Assembly: GCA_029844215.1 (NCBI GenBank)
Contig: CM056725.1
Location: 55,775,609 to 55,839,608, forward strand
Length of the DNA: 64,000 nt
From: Przewalskia tangutica
Taxonomy: Eukaryota; Streptophyta; Magnoliopsida; Solanales; Solanaceae
Direction: 5' to 3'
Made by a program: the position numbers and the translations under genes. The notes beneath the pieces are model-generated. The model saw nothing but the letters and a program-made list of their open reading frames with translations. It searched no databases and was not told the DNA's origin. Below, piece by piece: positions 57,751 to 64,000 of the stretch (position 1 is the stretch's first letter; each line of letters opens with the position of its first letter).

Positions 57751-60700
57751 AGTACTACGTACGTACATTCCTTTTAAGAGACTCCTTTCCAAATAAAACT
57801 TCCCCGATACTAACAACCGTAGTATCAAGTCCTATCCACCTTTCAAGACAAGTCACAATACCTTTTTAGAAATACAATTACCGGCTTCTAAATCAAGTGA
57901 CTTCTTCATTAAAAACCTTAAGCAATTGGTACCTTTAAAACAATTTGCCCTTCCTTAATACAAGTTATTTCTTTGATTACTTCATTAGAGAAAATCATTC
58001 TCTTAACCTTCCATAAAGCCGTTATAACCAACTTCCCATAAAGCCGTTATAACCCTTTATGGTTTAGACCAACACATTCCTTTTATAACCAAGAGACTTC
58101 TACTTTTTGAAACCAAGTATTATATACTTTCAAATCAATTCTCATAACTTTCAAAAATACAATTAGTCTCTTAACCTTTAGAAAACAAGTGACTCCTTTT
58201 ATTATAAAACCTTAGGCAATTGATGCCTTAAAAACAAGTTGCCTTTTCACTAAAATCAAGTCATTTATCTTTCCATAAAGCCAATATAACTAACTTCCCA
58301 TAAAGCCGTTATATTCACTTTATGCCTTAGCCAAAAACAATTTCCTATCCAAGGGACTTATACGTTTAAAACGAAACAAGTATCACATACTTTAAAACTC
58401 TTCAAGTCCCTTAACTTAAATAAAACTTAAGACATCCTTTATACTTTCAAAGAAGTGAGTTAATCTCCCAACTCACCCGACTTGGCTATTCACAAACTAG
58501 TAAAGGATATCAAGGTGTCAGACGCTCACCGTACTACATACATGCGACTAGTCATGCTCAAAAGATAGGAAAAGTTCTACATAGAGCAAATCACACAACT
58601 ACCTCTTAACTTCTAAGAGTAGAAGGAAACATGAAATGATACCACATGTATATCCCATACATAGAATCATGCCAAAGGAAGGAAGAGGTTCACATACCTC
58701 GCGACGATTATCAACAAGTAGCAAAATGCTCCAAAGTACTTCAATCTTGATAGCTAATCCATCCTTCAAGTATGATACGCTATACTTAGTACTTCAACCT
58801 ATAATGGTCACAATACGTCCATTAACCTCTTACTTCAAACGTAGAATATTCTAAGTGCTACGTCGCCAAATTCTACGGAAAATCGGACAGCACCTCCTTT
58901 GTTATTACTTACTTTGCCACCTTTTCAAGGCCGAATACAATAACCAAACACGCCACATTTAAGGCCCAATCAATGAAATCAACAATAGGGGATTACACGC
59001 CTACAAGACGTGTAAAATTCCGCCCCACAAACGATATCAAATTAATACAACTTACTAGGCCAATTCGGCTAACTTGGAGTACAACAATATCAATTCTTAT
59101 CCAATTTCTATTTCAATCCAAGTTATTAGCCTAACATGATATCAAGTCGCAATCGACTATAACTACTATAATCTTTAAGTCAACAACATGCGACGATTCT
59201 AATAACGACTATATTGTAATCCAACTTCACATGGCTTACATTACATTTCGGATTTACAACGCTACAATCAATCCATAATCCTTAAAAACTTCAACACATA
59301 TACTTCATGCTAGCAACATGTAAAGATAACAACAATATAAATAATCTTGTAACACTTCTAGGAGACAAGATTATACCTCAACGAATCTTAATCCAAATTC
59401 TGAATCCGAAGTCGCTCCTTAGCAACTTAGAGCCTCTTCAAGACGCTTCAATCCGCTACTTGAGACCCTTAGAACCATACCAACAACTTTCCTTCAAATT
59501 CCAATCCAAAACCTAGAAAGACAACTAGGTTTTCATTTTGCGACTAACCCGTAAACTATCTTTTTCCAAGATTTTTCTATTGAGATAAGCTTACACTACC
59601 CTCAAGAACCTTGGTTTAAAGTGTGGAGTTTAATGGACAAGAAACAAATTTTTTTCCTTTTGAAAGGCATGGAACCCGAGAGCAACTTAGAGGGGTTCTT
59701 GAAATTCTTGCAAATTTTTCTAAGTGTTGTGCTCTCTCATGCTACTACTAGTATTATAAAGGGACATGGAGGGTCAAGATGCAAACAATTGGGTGGTTTG
59801 GATGATCTCTTATTAAATATCAAGGCTTTGTGGGTCCATTGACCAAGTCAATTATGTCAAGCTCTTCAAGTGCAAGACTTGTCTTCCTAACAAGGGTCAA
59901 ATGACCCTTATGTCCATGATCAATTCGTCCAAGCTCACTTAAGGGGGGGGGGGTGACACGTGTCGCCCTCCCATTCGTCACAATATTACGTTTTCCGAAA
60001 ATTTCATAATTCCGATAATTTTTTTTACAAGTCTCAAATCTTAACACTTGCGAGTTCTTACGCACGTTCTTAAAGCATGTCCTGTAAATACGGGGTGTAA
60101 CACCTATAATGACCATAATACGTCTATTAGATTCTAGCTTCAACGTAGAATATTCTAATGTAAAGTTCCTTGTCCTACGAGAAAAATTGGACAACACTTC
60201 CTTTGTTTCTACGTACTTTTCCACCTTTTTTAAGGTCCGAATTCAATAACCAAACTCCGCATTTAAGGCACACCAATTCAGCTAACCAAAAGGGGATTAC
60301 ACGCCTTTACAGGACGCGTAAAATTCTGCCCCACAATAATACAAAACAAACCAATAATTCCAAGCCACATTCGGCTACAATATCACAACAATTATCAATT
60401 TCCTCTTAATCCAACTCGTTATTCCAACATGTTATATAAATCATAACCAATTATATACCCTCCTATTTACAACATGCAATGATTTTTAGCTAACAACCGT
60501 ATTGATTACAACATGAGTGGCTAACATGCCCATTTTCGATTTTCAACAAGACGACAAGATCCAAACCTTTTCAAACTTTAATATAACAGCCTCAGGCTCA
60601 TTTCTTAACTACTATAACTTGAAATCTTCAATTACACAAGAAGGTGAAAGTTTTACCTCAAGAAGCCCTCTTTCCGAAATCTTCTTCACTTTAAAATTGC

Positions 60701-61326
60701 CCACTCGAACTCTCTACAAGCTTTCCAACATTTTTCCTTCTTGAAGCCTTTTCAAAAATCTCACCGGGGTTCATCAATTTGAGAGAGAGGAGGGGAATTT
60801 TTCTTAGGGAAACCCTTGCAAATGGCCAAGTCTTGAAGACTTGGCCCTAAAATAAGACCCTCACTTGGTCAAAAGATGGGAGGGACACTTGTCACCCTCC
60901 CATAGGCCTTTTATCAAAATATCCTGCTTTTCGCCCTTCCGCAGTAAAATCCCGCCGTGGCGCCTCACTGGTAGCCAGCGCGCCTACCTCGAGGACTTTC
61001 AGAATAATCGGCGCTGCTCGCTGACGGCGCCACGCGGCCGCGACGCCGGGAGATCTATCCTCGCGCCACCACGTAACTTCCAACGCCCGTAACTTCCTAC
61101 CCCGATGTCCAATCGACGAGTGGTTTGTTGCGTTGGAAACTAGAATCAACGAACTTCATACTAGTCTTTTAAAACACCTCAAAACTCCTAAAGAATTAGG
61201 GGATATACCGCTCCAAAGTTGACTGAACGTCTGCCTACAACATTTTGCCAACCTAACTTTCCAAATTCAAATCTTATTTCCTTTCGTACGCTCTTAACTT
61301 ATCCTCTTGAATTTACGGGGTGTAAC

Positions 61327-61374
61327 ACTTACGTACGTTCTTATAAACATATCCTGAAATTCCGGGGTGTAACA
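61327..61374 (-). mobile_element. Terminal 48 bp of LTR3 of element B
   Basis: CTTACGTACGTTCTTATAAA followed by CATATCCTGAAATTCCGGGG and TGTAACA matches 42774-42820 of LTR2. It shows that D was inserted within LTR3. AAGCA follows as the far target-site copy of B. Confidence 0.9.
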
Positions 61375-62856
61375 AAGCATAAGAGACTTGATTTATATGA
61401 AGTATAAATGACTTGATTTTGGGAAAGAAGAAGTAACTTGATTTAAAGGTATAGGTCACTTTATTTGAAAAGAATAAGTTACTTGAGTTTAAAAGTGTAA
61501 GTAACTTATTTTTAATAGTGAAAGTGCCTTGATGCTACAAGTGCTAGTATATTGGGGTTTTATAAAGGAAGAATAGATGTACATAGTACTTTGGGTTCAA
61601 TTTCCCTAATTTTACATAACATGATAACGCCTTGGTTATATTAAAAAGGAAAGAGGTGATAGTGCCTTGGTTTGTTTAAAAAGAAAGATGTGGTAGTGCC
61701 TTAGTTTTCTAAAATGAAAGTTTGTTATAACGGCTTTATGGGAGGTTGTTATAACAGTTTTATGGAAAGTCAAGATATGGTTTAAAATGTTATATGGAAA
61801 TCATGTGAGAGTGTTCATGATTTAGTCCTTAATATTACATGACTTGAAAATGCCTAGAGTTTTTTCTAAAATGATAGTTATTCATTTTATTCTAATGAGA
61901 GTCAAAGATGATTTAAAGTGTACATGTTTGCTGATGATAGCTATAGGTGTAAAGTCCTTTATGTGTGGACCGTGTCCTAGGAAGGGCCGGGCAGTATACC
62001 TTAATGGGAAGGGCAGTATAAATATATTATATGACTTTACCGCTCCCAGAATGGGCCGGGCAGTATATCTTTGAGGGCAGACTTTATATGACTTTACCGC
62101 GTCCCAGAATGGGCCGAGAAGTATACATTTGAGGGCAGACTTTATATGACTTTACCGTGTCCCAGAATGGGCCGAGCAGTATACCTTTGAGGGCAGACTT
62201 TATAAGACTTTACCGCGTCCCAGAATGGGCCGGACAGTATACCTTTGAGGGCAGACTTTATATGACTTTACCACGTCCCAGAATGGGCCGGGAAGTATAC
62301 CTTTGAGGGCATACTTTATATGACTTTACCGCGTCCCAGAAAGGGTCGGGCAGTATACCTTAGTGGGCAGACTTTATATGACTTTACCGCGTCCTAGAAT
62401 GGGTCGGGCTGTATACCTTTGTGGGAAGACTTTATATGACTTTACCGCATCCCAGAATGGGCCGGGCAGTATACCTTTGTGGGAGACTTTATATGACTTT
62501 ATCGCGTCCCAGAATGGGACGGGCAATATACCTTTGTGGGAAGACTTTATATGGCCTTATCGCGTCCCAGAATGAGTCGGGCAGTATACCTTAATGGGTA
62601 GGCTTTACATGGATTTCACACTTTGAAATGAAATGATTTCATGATTTAAAATGACACAGTTGATCTTACTTTTAAAAGGCATATTTTAAAAGGTACGTCG
62701 ACTCTCATTTCTATCAATTTTTACAAGGCATAGTTGTACTGGTATTTTGATTATCATACTTGCTTCCTGTTATGTTTTGGACTGTTATGATTTCATTTAC
62801 GATTTACGCTTTCACATACTTGGTACATCTTTCGTCGAATTTCTTTCCTCGCGTTT
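61375..62856 (+). mobile_element. Right part of host LTR F
   Basis: Continuation of the plus-oriented LTR left at 7631, with GAGACTTGATTTATATGAAG repeats, a TTATAACGGCTTTATGGGAG pair (61730-61770) and the array at 61971-62605. It ends at GCGTTT, where LTR G begins, so F probably resumes beyond the window. The 76- and 70-residue frames inside are repeat products. Confidence 0.7.
61971..62605. repeat. ~60-bp minisatellite in LTR F
   Basis: About ten head-to-tail units of GGGCCGGGCAGTATACCTTT plus GAGGGCAGACTTTATATGAC and TTTACCGCGTCCCAGAAT. There are no unique spacers. This fills the hypervariable slot of this LTR family. Confidence 0.93.
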
Positions 62857-64000
62857 TGTCACACGACCGATCCTGCCCGGATCGTGCCTTACCTGCACCC
62901 TAGTGATACAACATCAGAGAAAAACCAGCGGAAATAAAAACTCATGAAAGAAAACAGTTAAATAAGAAAACAGGCTAACCCAAACGGTTACCTTTTTGTA
63001 CATAAATGAAAACTTGAACAGTTACATCCCTTACAAACTCTGCCCACAACATGATGACGGGACAGGGCCCCGCCATGCCCCTGAATATACAAAAGTCCAC
63101 CACTTCAGGGAACCGTACCACAGGACAAGCTTCCGGAGATATGGAGCTTTCCGAGAACCGAACGACGATCCTAAGAGTGCGGATCAGCAAGCTATGTACC
63201 TCAACTCGCGGATGAACGCAGCCTCGGGCGAGGTCGACAACAGGTACCAAGTATGTGAAACTGAAAAATACTGTAAATGAAATCATAATAGTCTATATAA
63301 AGCAGGAGACATGTATGATAACCAAACTACAGTACACAACATATAAGCAGTCATGTCAAGTTAGGGACTCATGCCCGTGAAATCATCACTCAAATACAAC
63401 CCGAATTTAACTCGCACAATGGCCGCATGCCCCAAGATCTCACTCCGGTATAAGCATGGCCCTCGAACCGCCCTAGTGGGCCCATACCCGTGGACCATCC
63501 AACGTGTCGGTATGCCCAAAGGAGATAACAAGATAACAATCCTGTGGAAGCATACCCGGCCACCCAACGTGTCGGTATGTCCAAACAACTAACAAGATAA
63601 TACTCATCGTGGAAGCATACCCGTGGGCTACCCAACGTGTTAGTATGTCCAAACAAATAACAAGAGAATACTCATCATGGAAGCATACCCGGGCTACCCA
63701 ACGTGTCGATGTCCAAACAAATAACAAGATAATACTCATCGTGGAAGAATACCCGTGGCTACCCAACGTGTCGATGTCCAAACAAATAACCAATAATCGC
63801 CTCCATCGAGACTCGATAAGACAATCAAACCCTTGTACAACAAGGCTATCTCAACCAAGCATAGGCAAGTTACAGACAACTCAAGGTACTTTAAACACTC
63901 CTTAACACAACGTCAAGTATACCATTTAAAACCCAAGTATCTAACCCCTTTAGGATCAAGGTACTCCTACCTTTTATAACCAAGCCACTTATGTTTTTCC
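62857..64000 (-). mobile_element. LTR G, cut by the window end
   Basis: A minus-oriented LTR starts TGTCACACGACCG and continues with CCCTAGTGATACAACATCAG, like the LTRs of element C. It is more diverged and has its own minisatellite. Its far end is outside the window. It is inserted in F. Confidence 0.75.
63420..63795. repeat. ~66-bp minisatellite in LTR G
   Basis: About five units with GAAGCATACCCGTGGGCTAC, CCAACGTGTCGGTATGTCC and AAACAAATAACAAGATAATAC. It shares GCATACCCGTGG with the arrays of D but has a different remainder. Confidence 0.88.

Larger units (their letters stand above)
55512..60102 (-). mobile_element. Solo LTR E inserted in 5' LTR of D
   Basis: A 4,591-bp minus-oriented LTR; plus-strand ends TGTCACGACCCGACC and ATACGGGGTGTAACA. 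It is flanked by CCTAT at 55507-55511 and 60103-60107. No internal region is present. It is the longest LTR here because of two arrays (56420-57130 and 57330-57745). It has two CATAAAG pairs (58012-58053 and about 58275-58310), the hairpin at 58993-59015, a TATA-like TATTATAAAG near 59752 and GACACGTGTC at 59955-59964. It is the same family as E' at the window start. Confidence 0.93.
49291..61326 (-). mobile_element. Element D: gag-only Ty3/gypsy element, one end deleted
   Basis: A minus-oriented element inserted in LTR3 of B. Its 3' LTR is represented by 49291-51458, the internal region by 51459-53249, and the 5' LTR by 53250-61326 (interrupted by solo LTR E). About 1.3 kb of the 3' LTR is missing on the left, together with 185 bp of flanking B. 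The internal region is only 1.8 kb and codes for gag alone, so it is non-autonomous like C. The right flank CTTAC would be the target duplication; its partner was deleted. Confidence 0.88.
53250..61326 (-). mobile_element. 5' LTR of element D, interrupted by solo LTR E
   Basis: Begins TGTCACGACCCGACCC and ends TTTACGGGGTGTAACA. Without E and its duplicated site it is about 3.48 kb. The two parts join seamlessly at AACCTATAATGACC. The last part (60108-61326) is near-identical to 50230-51458 except in the GC-rich patch at 60930-61075. Confidence 0.92.
7632..61374 (-). mobile_element. Element B: tandem LTR-int-LTR-int-LTR Ty3/gypsy remnant
   Basis: Three minus-oriented LTRs of one family (7632-13747, 39776-42820, and 46483-49290 plus 61327-61374) alternate with two near-identical ~3.7-kb internal regions. 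The outer flanks are AAGTA (7627-7631) and AAGCA (61375-61379), a one-mismatch target duplication. This suggests one original insertion later expanded by unequal recombination between LTRs. Both internal regions hold the same decayed pol. Other elements (two solo LTRs, A with C, D with E) are nested inside. The family is Ty3/gypsy by integrase relic and methionine-tRNA primer site. It has no intact gene. Confidence 0.85.

Noticed and set aside
61971..62605. CRISPR-like regular array
   Set aside because: Units are contiguous ~60-bp minisatellite copies with no unique spacers, in a plant retrotransposon LTR.

Overview
This window looks like gene-free heterochromatin from a large plant genome. 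The LTR termini (TGTCACGACCCG... and TGTAACGCCCCG...), long LTRs of 2.6-4.6 kb, a Ty3/gypsy chromovirus of Tekay/Del type and methionine-tRNA primer sites fit a nightshade-family (Solanaceae) pericentromeric region. That placement is recognition of repeat style, not a database match. I see no host protein gene, rRNA, tRNA, CRISPR array or bacterial feature. Nearly every base can be assigned to an LTR retrotransposon or a fragment of one, and most short open frames are chance frames inside LTRs.

The layout is a nest whose layers can be peeled by 5-bp target-site duplications (TSDs). The oldest visible substrate is a plus-oriented LTR, 'F' (6430-7631, resuming 61375-62856). Into or beside it went: E' (window start to 6429, minus), itself holding solo LTR D' (2078-5322, TSD TATAT); B (7632-61374, minus, TSD AAGTA/AAGCA); and G (62857 to window end, minus). 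B is a tandem LTR-internal-LTR-internal-LTR structure: LTR1 7632-13747, LTR2 39776-42820, LTR3 46483-49290 plus 61327-61374. Inside B lie a solo LTR at 8390-11465 (TSD ACTAT), a solo LTR at 14849-18155, element A (19495-38508, plus, TSD CAAGA) and element D (49291-61326, minus, one end deleted). Element C (29553-38445, minus, TSD AAAAT) sits in the 3' LTR of A, and solo LTR E (55512-60102, minus, TSD CCTAT) sits in the 5' LTR of D.

Element A is the only element with a nearly complete gag-pol (protease, reverse transcriptase, RNase H, integrase, chromodomain). It is broken by frameshifts, stop codons and an Asp-to-Asn change at the first integrase catalytic position. B carries two copies of a decayed pol. 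C and D carry gag only and look non-autonomous (TR-GAG-like), depending on enzymes from relatives.

Except for A, the LTR families share one scaffold in the same order: palindromic G-box-like site, TATA box, a short hairpin (ACACGTC...GACGTGT), a paired CATAAAGCCGTTATAAC repeat, a family-specific minisatellite slot and a conserved terminal segment. Differences between near-identical copies cluster at CAG/CTG and CCTGG sites, often as small indels. This suggests consensus errors at methylated CHG sites, so frameshifts should be read with caution.
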